The notes: generated by a model from the sequence alone, not told the origin. A stretch of DNA of 64,000 nt from VAZQ01 sp963744275 (GCA_963744275.1 CAVUSX010000011.1:186001-250000), one strand, 5' to 3'; positions 1 through 9,440 are shown, counted from the first letter of the stretch. Translations and numbers: made by a program.

Positions 1-870
1 CGGGTCCTTGACCGGCGGATCATAGGTGATCGGGATATCGGTCGGGCCCCATGGGCGCGCCTTGCCGGTGCCGATGACGGTGGCCTCGAACGGCGGTCCG
101 GCGGGCTCGACGGCGACGATCGCCTTGACCAGCTGCGGTCGCGCGTCCGCGATCAGCCAGCCGAAGGAACCCGACTGCGAGTGCGTCAGCACGATCGCGG
201 GTCCGATCTTGTCGAGGAGCGCGGCGCCCGCATCCTGGTTGCGCCGTTCGGTCTCCTCGCTGGAGATCACGGTCTCGACCTGCGTGGCGTAGAAGGCGTC
301 GAAGATCGGATCGCCCTTCTTTCCCTTGTTCGGCCCCTCGCCCGGCCATTGCGTGTGCTTCTTGGCCTGCGGCCAAGTTCCGGCGGTCTCGACCGCAGTG
401 AACTGGAACTCCTCGTTTGCCGCCGTGAACATCCGGGTCGCGCCGTCGCCCGGATGCCAGGCGGAGCGGCCGCGCATGGGCTGATCGATCATGTAGACCA
501 CGTAGCCCTGCTCGACGAAGAACTCGGCCCAGCCCTTGCGCCCGTCCGGCGTTCCCATCCAGTTGGTCGCGGTCTGCGCGGCGCCGTGGATGAGCACCAG
601 CGGATAGGGCCGCCGCACGTCCTTGGGCGCCAGCACCTCGACATAAGCCTGGCCCTGCATGATCTCCTTGCCGGGCTCGCCGACATATTTGCCGCCGACG
701 TAGAAATAGCCGCGCTGAGCGACCGCCGACTGATCGACGGCCGGCACCGGCAGCTTGGGCGGTTCCGCTCCGGCTTGCCCGGACCACAAGGCCAACGTCG
801 ATAGGATCAAGGCGCAGACGATGCGCAAGCTCGCGATTTTCGTATCGGCGTGGTTCACAGCGTTGTTCAT
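1..870 (-). CDS. Secreted alpha/beta-hydrolase, esterase-713-like (3' end outside window)
   Basis: The reading frame is open for 290 codons from the ATG at 870 to the left window edge, so the C-terminus is missing. A GGAGGAGG ribosome-binding site lies just upstream of this ATG. The N-terminus carries a long hydrophobic stretch ending near residue 33 that looks like a signal peptide, so the protein is probably periplasmic. An HGAAQTATNWMGTPDGRKGW stretch provides the oxyanion-hole HG, and a THSQSG nucleophile elbow (Ser of S-x-S-G type) follows near residue 237. This pattern matches the esterase 713 branch of alpha/beta-hydrolases, whose natural substrates are poorly known. The catalytic His would lie in the missing part. 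Substrate cannot be inferred from context. The remaining 328 bases up to folD hold no gene. Confidence 0.8.
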   Translation of the reverse strand, partial: MNNAVNHADTKIASLRIVCALILSTLALWSGQAGAEPPKLPVPAVDQSAVAQRGYFYVGGKYVGEPGKEIMQGQAYVEVLAPKDVRRPYPLVLIHGAAQTATNWMGTPDGRKGWAEFFVEQGYVVYMIDQPMRGRSAWHPGDGATRMFTAANEEFQFTAVETAGTWPQAKKHTQWPGEGPNKGKKGDPIFDAFYATQVETVISSEETERRNQDAGAALLDKIGPAIVLTHSQSGSFGWLIADARPQLVKAIVAVEPAGPPFEATVIGTGKARPWGPTDIPITYDPPVKDP

Positions 871-1151
871 GGCCTCCTCCCATTGCGGCGTTTGGGCCGC
901 ACATCTCAAAGCAATAATTTTGGAGCGCAATGCCCGGACCCCGATACTGTAAATGGGCCGGGATGGAGCGTATCATCATCGCAGGGCCGTGCATCGGAGA
1001 TTTTTGTGTCCCCCGCGGCCCGGTTGCGACCCGCTCGCGATATGCACGACATGACGGCGGCGCCCGGGACTTGAATCCGCCCGACCGAATCGCGCTCTCG
1101 AGCTCGCCTAGCGGCGCGCGTTGTTTGATTTGAGCGGTTGGTTGTGTGTAG

Positions 1152-1172
1152 GGGCGGGCCTTGTGCCCGCCC
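1152..1172. repeat. GC-rich hairpin between esterase and folD
   Basis: An 8-bp perfect inverted repeat (GGGCGGGC, 5-base loop CTTGT, GCCCGCCC) sits 27 bases past the folD stop. It has no T-run, so it is more like the REP-type palindromes at 20.1, 41.9 and 53.8 kb than a canonical terminator, although it may limit read-through. I see nothing else in 871-1198. Confidence 0.5.
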
Positions 1173-1198
1173 GCGTCGCCACAGAGCAGCGAGCCGGG

Positions 1199-2110
1199 TC
1201 AGCCGGCCATACCGCCTGAGGCGCCCGGTCGCATCACATCGCCGCGCGGCCGCGACCGATCACCGGTGCGTTCGGCGGATGTAATGGTATTGACCATCAG
1301 CATGGTCACCGTCATGGGTCCGACACCGCCCGGAACCGGCGTGATGAGCGACGCCTTCTGCCGGACCGGCTCGAAATCGACGTCGCCGACCAGTTTCCCG
1401 TTCGGCAGCCGATTGATCCCGACATCGATGACCACGGCCCCGGTCCTGACCATTTGCGCCAGGATCAATTTGGGGTGTCCGGCCGCCACCACCAGGATAT
1501 CGGCCAGCAGCGTGAACTGCGCGAGGTCGCGCGTCTTGGCGTGGCAGATGCAAACGGTGGCGTCGCGCTGCATCAGCATCAGCGCCATGGGCTTGCCGAC
1601 GATATTGCTCGCCCCCACCACCACGACGTTCTTTCCTTCCAGCGCGATGCCTTCGTACTCCAGGAGCTTGACCACCCCATAAGGCGTGCACGGTGGAAAC
1701 ACCGTGTCGCCCAGCACCAAGCCGCCCACGTTGTAGAGATGAAAGCCGTCCACGTCCTTGTCGATCGAGATGGCGTGGAGAATCTGCATGAGATCGAACG
1801 ACGGCGGCAGCGGAAGCTGGACCAGAATCCCGTGCACATCGGGATTCTCGTTCAGCAGCTCGATCTGCCGAACCACCGCCGCCTGATCGACGGAAGCCGG
1901 GAAGTTGAATTTGTACGAACGAATGCCGATTTCCGCGCAGGCCTTGAGCTTGTTGCGGATATAGAGGAGCGAAGCCGGGTCCTCGCCGACCAGGATGACG
2001 GCCAATCCCGGCGTCAGGCCGGTTTTGGCCTTCAATGCCTCGACGCGGCTGCGGCACTCCTCCCGAATTTTCCGGGAAACCGCCACGCCATCGATGATTT
2101 TCGCCGCCAC
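1199..2110 (-). CDS. folD: Bifunctional methylene-THF dehydrogenase / methenyl-THF cyclohydrolase
   Basis: A 303-residue FolD, close to the usual 285-300. It interconverts 5,10-methylene-THF, methenyl-THF and 10-formyl-THF in the cytosol, using NADP. The catalytic Tyr/Lys region reads LYIRNKLKACAEIGI (Y-x3-K), the substrate loop is HGILVQLPLP, D of DKDVDGFH follows, and the nucleotide site is VVVGASNIVGKP; the C-terminus has the family-typical TPVPGGVGPMTV. I place the start at the GTG at 2110 because homology begins at VAAKIIDG and a GGAG lies about 8 bases upstream; a longer open frame exists but would overlap the preceding gene and lacks family similarity. It is the third gene of an apparent operon (Bug receptor, MetE-like methyltransferase, folD) with 31- and 37-base spacers, which suggests a role in passing one-carbon units to folate. 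Confidence 0.95.
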   Translation of the reverse strand: MAAKIIDGVAVSRKIREECRSRVEALKAKTGLTPGLAVILVGEDPASLLYIRNKLKACAEIGIRSYKFNFPASVDQAAVVRQIELLNENPDVHGILVQLPLPPSFDLMQILHAISIDKDVDGFHLYNVGGLVLGDTVFPPCTPYGVVKLLEYEGIALEGKNVVVVGASNIVGKPMALMLMQRDATVCICHAKTRDLAQFTLLADILVVAAGHPKLILAQMVRTGAVVIDVGINRLPNGKLVGDVDFEPVRQKASLITPVPGGVGPMTVTMLMVNTITSAERTGDRSRPRGDVMRPGASGGMAG

Positions 2111-2141
2111 GGGAGAACTCCAGACCTCGACAGCGCCCCGC

Positions 2142-3306
2142 TTACGCCCAAAGCTCCCGCGTAGCAATGCGCGCGCCTTCGACCAGGCTCCTGAGCTTGG
2201 CCCACACGATCTCGGGCTCGATCTCCGGCCGCTGACCCGGAACCAATGTCGAGGCAAAGCCGCAATCGGTGCCGGCGATCACCCGCTCGCGGCCGACGAT
2301 GCGGGCCAGGCGCACGATGCGCTCGGCCACCAGATCGGGATGCTCGACCACGACGCAGGCCTGCGTGACGCAACCCGGGATCAGCACTCTGCCCTCCGGC
2401 AGCGTGACATGCTCCCAGACCCGCCACTCGTGCTCGTGCCGCGGGTTGGCCATCTCGAACGAATAGGCGCCGGCCCGGATGGTGACGATGATGTCGGCCA
2501 GGTGCTTCATCTCCATGTCGTTGGTGCGCGGACCCATGTTGATGCCGTAGCAGGTATGATGCCGCACCCGCTCGGGCGGAATGTTGCGCAGCGCGTGATT
2601 GAGGGCCTCGACCCGCCGGCGCGCCCAGGCGCGTGCCTGATCGACGCTCTCGTCGGGGGTCAGCATGTAGTGCATGGCGAAGCGCGGGTCGTCGATCTGC
2701 ACCAGGAAGCCCGCCGCCACGATGGCCTCGTATTCCTCGCGCATGGCCTCCGCCACCGCGAAGACGTGCTCCTCGTCGCTCTTGTAGTAGCGGTTCTCCA
2801 TCATGCCGGCGCAGCTCGATGGCGACACCGAGGGCACGAAAGCTTCGACCGGGCGAAGGCCTTGCAGTCCGCGCTTTAGATTTTCGAGGTCGGCCGCCAC
2901 CGCCGCCTGTCCCACATATTTGATCGGCCCGGTGCAGGCCCATTTGGCCCGCGCCGAGCCCGAATGGGCGCCGCCGCGATAGAACGCCGGGAAGGCCACG
3001 TTCTCGCGGGTGGTTCGCTCGCCGGGCGCCGGCGCCATCGGCTCGATGCCGGCGAGGCGGTCGGTGGCATAGGCCTGAAAGCTGGTCTTCGACTGCTCGC
3101 CGTCGCTGACGATGTCGATCCCGAGATCGACCTGCGTCTTCACCGTGGCAGCGACCGCTTCGCCCGTCTGGCGCGCGAGCGCGGCGGGGTCATACGGCTT
3201 GCCGGACGATCTTCGCGAACAGCAATTCGGTCAGCCCCTCGGGGCGCGGCAGGCTGCCGGTATGGGTGGTCAGGATACGATCGTTGCGCTCGTCGAGCCG
3301 GGACAT
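2142..3306 (-). CDS. MetE C-terminal-like (cobalamin-independent) methyltransferase, frameshifted
   Basis: A protein of about 387 residues resembling the catalytic C-terminal half of MetE and the epoxyalkane:CoM transferase group. All expected zinc ligands are visible: the H-x-C of RHHTCYG, the Glu of SFEMANPRHEHEW, and the late Cys of AGTDCGFAS. The N-terminal TTHTGSLPRPEGLTEL motif is in one frame from the ATG at 3306 and the rest (YDPAAL onward) is in another; the break is near 3192-3198 and is explained by one extra base. The short length without the MetE N-terminal domain means it is probably not the normal methionine synthase; a thiol-directed methyl or alkyl transfer with an unknown donor is more likely. 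The frameshift is probably a sequencing error, since downstream coding is fully preserved. Lies 37 bases after the Bug receptor and 31 bases before folD. Confidence 0.85.
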
Positions 3307-3343
3307 GGCGGATCCTCTTTTGATTTCGGGACACGGGACTTCA

Positions 3344-4312
3344 TCACTGTGCGATCTTGATCCCGGTGATCCGCACGATCTCCGCCCAGCGCGGCGCGTC
3401 CGCCGCGACGATGGCGGCGAATTCCGCGGGGGTGCCGAGCTTGGGCTCGATGCCGAGACGGGCAAGGCTCAAGCGCAGCTCGGGCGATTCCAGCCCGGCA
3501 TTGACGGCCGCATTGAGCTTGTCGATCACCGGCGCCGGCGTGCCGGCCGGAGCCACCAGGCCGAACAGGGTATCGTAGGGTTGGTCGAGGTAGCCGGCCT
3601 CGACCATCGTGGGCACGTCCGGGAGCTCGCGCCAGCGTTCCGCCGAGGTCACCGCCAGCGCCCTCAGCTTGCCGGCCACGATGGAGGGCAGCAGCGCCGA
3701 CTTCGCGTTGATGGTCATTTGAATGTGGCCGGCCAGCAGATCGGTGATCATCGGGCCGGCTCCCCGATACGGCACGTGCAGGATGTCGGCGCCGGATTTG
3801 ATCTTGAACAGCTCCATCAGGAAATGCGGCACGATGCCGATGGCGGAGCCGTAGCTGAGCTTGCCCGGATTGGCCTTCGCGTAACGCACCAGCTCCTGCA
3901 GCGTTTTGACCGGCAGGGAGGGGGTGATAACCAGCACCTGCCGCTCGATCGCCGCCATCGCGACCGGCACGAAGGCCTGCAGCGGATCGTAGTCCAGCCG
4001 GTAGAGCAGCGGCGCGGTGCCGAAAGTGTTGGCGGCGGCGATCATCAGCAACGTATAGCCATCCGGATTCGCGGTCGCGACCTGCCGCGCCCCGATGATG
4101 CCGCCGGCGCCGCTTTGATTTTCGACGACGACCGATTGGCCGAGCCGCGATGACATCGCCTGCGCCACCAGGCGCGCCGAGGTGTCGGTCCCGCCGCCCG
4201 GAGGAAACGGCACGATCAGCCTGATCGGCCGCTCCGGAAAGGACTGCGCCCCGGCAAAGCCGGCCCAGCCGATCGCCGTCAGGATCGACACGGCCAAAAT
4301 GGCGCGCAGCAT
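3344..4312 (-). CDS. Bug/TctC-family periplasmic solute-binding receptor
   Basis: 322 residues with a cleavable signal peptide (hydrophobic residues 3-20, Ala-rich cleavage near GAQS) followed by the family signature FPERPIRLIVPFPPGGGTD. Later family landmarks include VVVENQSGAGG, NPDGYTLL, HVPYRGAGPMITDLLAGHI and an LPDVPTMVEAG segment. Bug proteins bind small carboxylates or related organics in the periplasm; in TctABC they feed a tripartite carrier, but many are orphans as here, with no TctA or TctB nearby. Start at 4312 is supported by GGGAG about 7 bases upstream. First gene of the operon with the MetE-like protein and folD, so the ligand may be the substrate whose one-carbon group is processed; that link is inference. 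Confidence 0.9.
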   Translation of the reverse strand: MLRAILAVSILTAIGWAGFAGAQSFPERPIRLIVPFPPGGGTDTSARLVAQAMSSRLGQSVVVENQSGAGGIIGARQVATANPDGYTLLMIAAANTFGTAPLLYRLDYDPLQAFVPVAMAAIERQVLVITPSLPVKTLQELVRYAKANPGKLSYGSAIGIVPHFLMELFKIKSGADILHVPYRGAGPMITDLLAGHIQMTINAKSALLPSIVAGKLRALAVTSAERWRELPDVPTMVEAGYLDQPYDTLFGLVAPAGTPAPVIDKLNAAVNAGLESPELRLSLARLGIEPKLGTPAEFAAIVAADAPRWAEIVRITGIKIAQ

Positions 4313-4618
4313 CGACGTTCTCCCGGGCCACGTTTCGTGTGTGCGCAATCGTCGATCCGGGCTCGCGCGCCGTATCCAACCCGGGCACCGGTCGTCGGGC
4401 GGCACGCGAACGATCGCCGCACCGGCATGGCTCGGGTCCAATCTGCCTGGGTCGAAAGCGCAACGCAACGGCCCACCACGCGCGGCGACGACCGCCGCGA
4501 GGCCGGCATTTTGGTCGTACGATCCGGTTGTCGGCCTCCGCGAAAAGACGCATCCTATTGGAACGAACGGATCGACATGCCGGGCTCGCAATCACCGGCA
4601 GCAACCGAGGAGCCGCCC
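4313..4618. promoter_or_regulatory. Divergent intergenic region between Bug operon and PQQ dehydrogenase
   Basis: 306 bases separate the two divergent starts and must hold both promoters. I could not pick out a convincing sigma-70 or operator sequence by eye. The overlapping open frames here are shadows. Confidence 0.4.
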
Positions 4619-6425
4619 ATGAAAGCCTCGCTCATGACAGCCTCAGGATCGGCCAGAACCGCGATCGGCGCAACCATCGGCGCCTTGCTGATGGCGAGCG
4701 CGCTGACGCCCGCGGGCGCCGCCGACATGACCTTCGAGCGCGCGCTCAATGTCGGCAAGGAGCCGCAGAACTGGCTGCTCCATCACGGCAACTATCAGGG
4801 CCACCGGTTCTCGCCGCTCAAGGATATCAATACCGAGAACGTCAAGAACCTGAAGCTCGAATTCACGGTGGCGCTGGGCGGCTTCGAGGGCGCCGGCACC
4901 CGCTACAAGTTCGGCGACCTGGAGGCGACCCCGATCGTCGAGGACGGCATCATGTACGTTCCGGACGGCTGGGGCACGGTCTACGCGATCGACGTCTCGA
5001 GCGGCCGCAAGGGCACCTTCCGCTGGCGGTTCGATCCCGGCACCGACAAGGCCTGGGCCGGCGACGTCGCCTGCTGCGGGGTCAACAATCGCGGCGTGGC
5101 GCTGTGGAAGGACAAGGTGATCTCGATCTCGCTCGACGGCCGCATGTTCGCGCTCAACAAGGCGACCGGCGAGAAGGTGTGGGAGCGCAAGATCGCCGAT
5201 CCGGCCATCGGTGAAACCATAACCATGGCGCCCCTGGTGGTGCGCGACGTGGCGATCGTCGGGCCCGCCGGCGGCGAGCTCGGCATCCGCGGCTTCATCG
5301 ACGGCACCGATCTCAACACCGGCAAGCAGCTGTGGCGCACCTATACGATTCCCGGCGCCGGCGAGCCCGGCAACGAGACCTGGAAGGACGGCAAGAACCA
5401 TTGGCAGCATGGCGGCGGATCGCTGTGGGAGACCGCCACCTACGACGCCGACACCGACACGATCTACCAGGGCACCGGCAATGCCGGTCCGGACTACGAT
5501 GCGCAATATCGGCCCGGCGACAACAAATGGGCCGCGAGCGTGCTCGCGCTCAATCCGGCCAACGGCCAGATCAAATGGGGCTTCCAGTACACCCCCAACG
5601 ATCCCTACGACTTCGACGAGATCTCCGAGCATCCCATCATCAACGCCAAGGTCGGCGGCGAGGATCGCAAGCTGGTGGTGCACGCCGCCCGCAACGGTTT
5701 CTTCTACGTGCTCGACCGCGCCAACGGCTCGTTCGTGGCCGGCAAGCAATATGTGGACGAGCTCAATTGGACGCCGGGCCTCGATCCCAAGACCGGCCGC
5801 CCGCTCAATTACGATCCAACCAAGGACGTGCAGGAATACGCCCCCGGCAGCCACGCCTCGCGCGCCATGCCGCAGGGCGGCAAGCTCTGCCCGGCGCAAT
5901 ATGGCGGCAAGAACTGGGAGCCGTCCGCCTACAATCCGGAGCTCAACCTCATCTATCTTCCGTCCTACGAGGGCTGCAACACGCTGTTCACCGACGGAGC
6001 AGAAGGACATGGCGGATCAGGGCGGGCCGGTTTCGCCGCGGCAACGGTTCGCCGGCGGCGGCAACAAGAACCCGACCCGCCTCTACGGCAGCCTCAAGGC
6101 CGTCGATCCCGCCACCGGCGAGATCAAGGCCCGCCTGCGGCTCGAATATCCCAACCTCAGCGGCGCGCTGGCGACCGCCGGGAATCTGGTCTTCATCGGC
6201 GAGCCGGACGGCTCGTTCACGGCCCACGATGCCCGCACCCTGCAGGAGCTCTGGAGCTTCAATGCCGGGACCGGCATCAATGCGCCGCCGGTGAGCTATG
6301 CGGTCGGCGGCAAGCAGTACATCGCGGTCCTGGTCGGCTCGAAGCAGCCCAATGCGGTGATGCCGAACGCGCCGGAGCTCAAGAACACCTCGACCGCCTC
6401 GATGCTCTACGTGTTCGGCTTGTGA
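4619..6425 (+). CDS. PQQ-dependent alcohol dehydrogenase with lanthanide-type Asp-x-Asp, one frameshift
   Basis: About 601 residues with a signal peptide (cleavage near residue 36), so a periplasmic quinoprotein of the eight-bladed propeller type that oxidises alcohols and passes electrons to cytochrome c. Visible features: the vicinal disulfide pair Cys152-Cys153 (VACCGVNNRG) that contacts PQQ; the active-site Asn of YQGTGNAGP; WQHGGGSLW; and the catalytic Asp331 in PYDFDEIS. The residue two positions later is also Asp (Asp333), which in XoxF, PedH and ExaF is the extra lanthanide ligand, while calcium enzymes have Ala, Ser or Thr there. AGGAG lies about 8 bases before the ATG. The frame breaks near 5993-6000 (CNTLFTD then EQKDMADQGGP); total length fits one inserted base. 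A small cytochrome follows 97 bases downstream. Substrate unknown. Confidence 0.9.
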
Positions 6426-6522
6426 TAATATCCGCGGGATTGGTACCATTGCGGACCAGGATCGTCATTCTCGCGGCCGCGCAGTGGGCCGGCGGCTTGA
6501 AAACACCAAAGGGAGGACAAGG

Positions 6523-7032
6523 ATGCACAGACGTTCCATTGCCTACAGCGCGCTCGCTGCACTCACCGGTCTCGCGCTCATCGCCATGGTCCCGGCCATC
6601 AGCCGCGCGCAACAGGACGAGCCCAATCGCGCCGACTTGCCGCCGCAGCCGTTCGCGCCGCAACTGAGCGCGCTCATGAACCTGCTCATCCAGCCGCGCC
6701 ATGCCAAGCTGGGCCTCGCCGGCAAGGCGGAAAACTGGGTGCTGGCGGGCTACGAGTTCAACGAGCTCAAGAACGGGTTCGTGGTCGTCGGCAAAGAGGT
6801 GCCGCGCTACAAGGGACTGCCGGTCGCCGATCTGATCGACGCCGCCATGAAGCAGACTCTTCCGGTCATGGACTTCGCCATCAAGGCCGGCGACGCCCGC
6901 CAATTCAACGAGTCCTACGCCAAGATAACGGCCGGCTGCAACGCCTGCCACACCACCGCCGACCACAACTTCATCGTCATCAAGGTGCCGGACGCGTCCA
7001 ATTATCCGAACCAGGAATTCAATCCGAAGTAA
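6523..7032 (+). CDS. Small periplasmic cytochrome with a single C-terminal CxxCH
   Basis: 169 residues with an N-terminal signal peptide (hydrophobic 10-26) and one heme-attachment motif, CNACH, near residue 147. The heme motif is close to the C-terminus in a mostly helical chain, as in class II (cytochrome c-prime-like) rather than class I cytochromes; this fold assignment is inference. A strong GGGAGG site precedes the ATG. It follows the PQQ dehydrogenase in the same direction and is a plausible electron partner, though no assay-level link can be drawn. A paralogue with the same layout and the shared IQPRHAKLxLAGKAENWVLA segment is at 50038-50550, so this is a family that this genome keeps in more than one copy. 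A terminator hairpin follows. Confidence 0.75.
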   Translation: MHRRSIAYSALAALTGLALIAMVPAISRAQQDEPNRADLPPQPFAPQLSALMNLLIQPRHAKLGLAGKAENWVLAGYEFNELKNGFVVVGKEVPRYKGLPVADLIDAAMKQTLPVMDFAIKAGDARQFNESYAKITAGCNACHTTADHNFIVIKVPDASNYPNQEFNPK

Positions 7033-7063
7033 CCGGCTCCGGTCACCCGCTCGCGCCCTCAAG

Positions 7064-7087
7064 GGCCCCGGAAAGGATTCCGGGGTC
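7064..7087 (+). terminator. Rho-independent terminator after the PQQ dehydrogenase/cytochrome pair
   Basis: A 10-bp stem (GGCCCCGGAA with TTCCGGGGTC, one G-T wobble) and an AGGA loop, followed by TTT, begins 31 bases after the cytochrome stop. Short T-run but otherwise canonical. The rest of 7033-7338 shows no gene. Confidence 0.7.
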
Positions 7088-7338
7088 TTTGGCCGCACCG
7101 CCGGCCACGGTATCCAGCGCCAGGACCGATCTGACGACAGAGCGACCTATCAAATTGCCTGGCTGTGTGTTCGCCACGCGACAGACGCCCGGCTTGCGGC
7201 GGACTATCCTCAACCCCAGTGGTGCACCGGCCGAAAGCCGTCGCAAGCCATTATTCCGGCAGCGACCCGCCGGCAAGTTACAGGATCCAAACGGAATCGT
7301 TGCGCGTCCGATTGCGCAAGAAACCGCGGATTGCACCG

Positions 7339-7542
7339 ATGGACGAGCTCACCGCCCGCCTTGAATCTCTCTTGCGCCACTATGCGGGGGCCGGTCCGTA
7401 CGATCGAGGCGACGGCGCCGTGCTGGCGCAGCAATTCAGCAAGGACTTGCAATTGCTGGTCGCCGAGTTCGGCCCCAGGGCCGTCGATGCGGCGCTCGAC
7501 AAGATGCCGGACGGAGCATGGCAGGCGGGTTCGCTGCATTGA
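7339..7542 (+). CDS. Small hypothetical protein (67 residues)
   Basis: A short acidic, helix-rich chain beginning MDELTARLESLLRHYAG and ending with GAWQAGSLH. Upstream in-frame codons exist but are Arg/Pro-rich and unlike a protein N-terminus, so the ATG at 7339 is preferred. It has no signal peptide, membrane segment or recognised motif. It lies 201 bases before the first Crp/Fnr-type regulator. Coding status rests on its composition (many Asp, Glu, Leu, Ala) and is moderate. Confidence 0.45.
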   Translation: MDELTARLESLLRHYAGAGPYDRGDGAVLAQQFSKDLQLLVAEFGPRAVDAALDKMPDGAWQAGSLH

Positions 7543-7743
7543 TTGCCGGGGTCTTGGATTCATGACAACGGGCGCTTGGACGCCAAAGAGCCGTGCTTCA
7601 CGCAGCTCCTGATGCTGGCCGGCCGGCAGCGCCGGCCGCTTGCGCGAGTTGCGCCCGATCGTGTGTCGGCTATCGAACAGATCGGGCGGAGCCGTGATGG
7701 TAGTAGTACACAGGCTCACTCACCTTCATGATCGAATCGCGCC

Positions 7744-8460
7744 ATGGCGCCGTCGCCTTTTTCCTCCAACCAAGTATTGGCTTCGCTTCTCCCGGCCGAC
7801 GCGGGCTTGCTCCTGCCGCATCTGCGGTTTGTCGATCTGCCGCAGGAAACGGTCCTGTTCGAGGCCGGCGGCACGATCAACCGCATTTTCTTTCCGCACA
7901 GCGGCATCGTCTCCCTGGTGGTCGAGCTTACGTCCGGCGACATGATCGAGGCCGCGATGATCGGCCGCGAGGGCGTGGTCGGAGGATTGGCGGCGCTCGA
8001 CACCAACATCTCGGTCAGCAGGGCCATCGTGCAGGTCGCCGGCGCCGCCTCGGTGGTCGAGGTGGATGTGGTCCGCGCTCTCGCGGATCAGAGCGTCGGG
8101 TTCCGCACCACGCTCATCAAGCACGAGCAGATCCTGCTGGCGCAATCCCAGCAATCGGCCGCCTGCAATGCGGCCCACACCCTCGAGGCGCGGCTTTCGC
8201 GCTGGCTGTTGCGCTGCCGGGACCTGATCGGCGGCGACGACATAGCGCTGACCCAGGAGTTCGTGGCGCAGATGCTGGGCGTGCGACGGACCAGCGTGTC
8301 GATCGTGGCCAATACGCTCCAGCAGGCCGGCCTCATCAAATACAAGCGCGGCCACATCCGCCTCATCGATCTGGAAGGCCTGCGCGACAGCGCCTGCGAA
8401 TGCTACGGGAGCGTCAGGGCGCTGTCGGATCGGCTCATTGGTCCGCCACGCACCACCTAG
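7744..8460 (+). CDS. Crp/Fnr-family transcriptional regulator
   Basis: 238 residues. The N-terminal part is a cyclic-nucleotide-binding-type beta-roll (FEAGGTINRIFFPHSGIVSLV, then GREGVVGG), followed by a long dimerisation helix (HTLEARLSRWLLRCRDLI) and a Crp-type winged helix-turn-helix near residues 168-210 (TQEFVAQMLGVRRTSVSIVA). The Arg and Ser of the cAMP phosphate pocket are not clearly present, and no Fnr-type Cys cluster is seen at the N-terminus, so the signal is unknown. A second member of the same family follows after 240 bases, with matching MLGVRRTS recognition helix. An 8-bp hairpin without T-run (8520-8539) lies between them. Confidence 0.9.
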   Translation: MAPSPFSSNQVLASLLPADAGLLLPHLRFVDLPQETVLFEAGGTINRIFFPHSGIVSLVVELTSGDMIEAAMIGREGVVGGLAALDTNISVSRAIVQVAGAASVVEVDVVRALADQSVGFRTTLIKHEQILLAQSQQSAACNAAHTLEARLSRWLLRCRDLIGGDDIALTQEFVAQMLGVRRTSVSIVANTLQQAGLIKYKRGHIRLIDLEGLRDSACECYGSVRALSDRLIGPPRTT

Positions 8461-8700
8461 TTGCCTCGGAGCGCAAAAAGCTCTCTAATGTCGGGAACCT
8501 GACACAAGGCGGCACCCTGCGGCTCGGGCATCCGAGCCGCGTCCGGGTAACCTGTGGGGCGCGGCCGGGAGCTCACGCCGGCTCGAACAAGAAGCAATAG
8601 CGGACCCTGGGGCTGTTTCCCGCCGGCAACCGCGGCAGTGCGGCGCGGCGGCATATCGGGCCAATGCGGGAGACCGCCGGCGCGCGGAGGACCCTGTTCG

Positions 8701-9440
8701 ATGGATCAGCCATTTCAGTCGCGACGAAATAGATTGCTTGAATTGCTTCCTGCGAACGACTTCGATCGCCTGCGCCCGCATCTCGTATGACGTGTCGCTG
8801 GACTACAAGTTCGAGCTCTATGGGGCCGGCAAGGCGATTCCGTTCGTCTATTTTCCGGTCACCGGCGTCGCCTCCATCGTGAACACCATGATGGACGGCT
8901 CCGCGGCCGAGGTCGGGACGGTCGGCAATGAAGGAATGGTCGGCCTGCCGGTCATCCTGGGCGATACCGTCGCACCGAACGACGTGTACGTCCAAGTGCC
9001 GGGAACCGGCCTGCGCATGCCGGCGAACGTGTTTCGCGAAACGTTCGAGGGCAGCGGCACGATGCGCACCGTCATGCTGCACTACGTCCACGCCTTGCTC
9101 AACCAGATCGCCCAGTCGGCGGCGTGCAACAGCTTCCACACCGTCGAGCAGAGGTGCTGCCGATGGCTCCTGATGACCCATGACCGCGTTTACTCGGACC
9201 AATTTACGCTGACCCAGGAGTTCCTCGGAATGATGCTGGGCGTGCGGCGCACCAGCATCACGCTCACGGCCAACCAACTTGAAGCGGCAAGGGCTGATAA
9301 GATACAGCCGCGGACATGTCACGGTTCTCGACCGCCCTGGTCTCGAGCGGCGCTCATGCGAATGCTATGTGGTGAGCAAGCGCGAGTTCGACCGGCTGCT
9401 GGGGCCCCCTCAGGGCGCGATCGCCGGCGCGCATGGGTGA
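8701..9440 (+). CDS. Second Crp/Fnr-family regulator, two frameshifts
   Basis: About 245 residues once two single-base insertions are removed. The N-terminus MDQPFQSRRNRLLELLP runs from the ATG at 8701; the frame changes near 8787-8790 to give the beta-roll (FELYGAGKAIPFVYFPVTG, GNEGMVGLPV), and again near 9291 so that the wing reads GLIRYSRGHVTVLDRPGLE and the chain ends at the TGA at 9440. The helix-turn-helix TQEFLGMMLGVRRTSITL is nearly identical to that of the upstream regulator, so the two probably recognise similar DNA. The conserved tail SCECY is shared too. Full conservation on both sides of each break argues for sequencing error rather than decay. Target genes are unknown. Confidence 0.8.
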
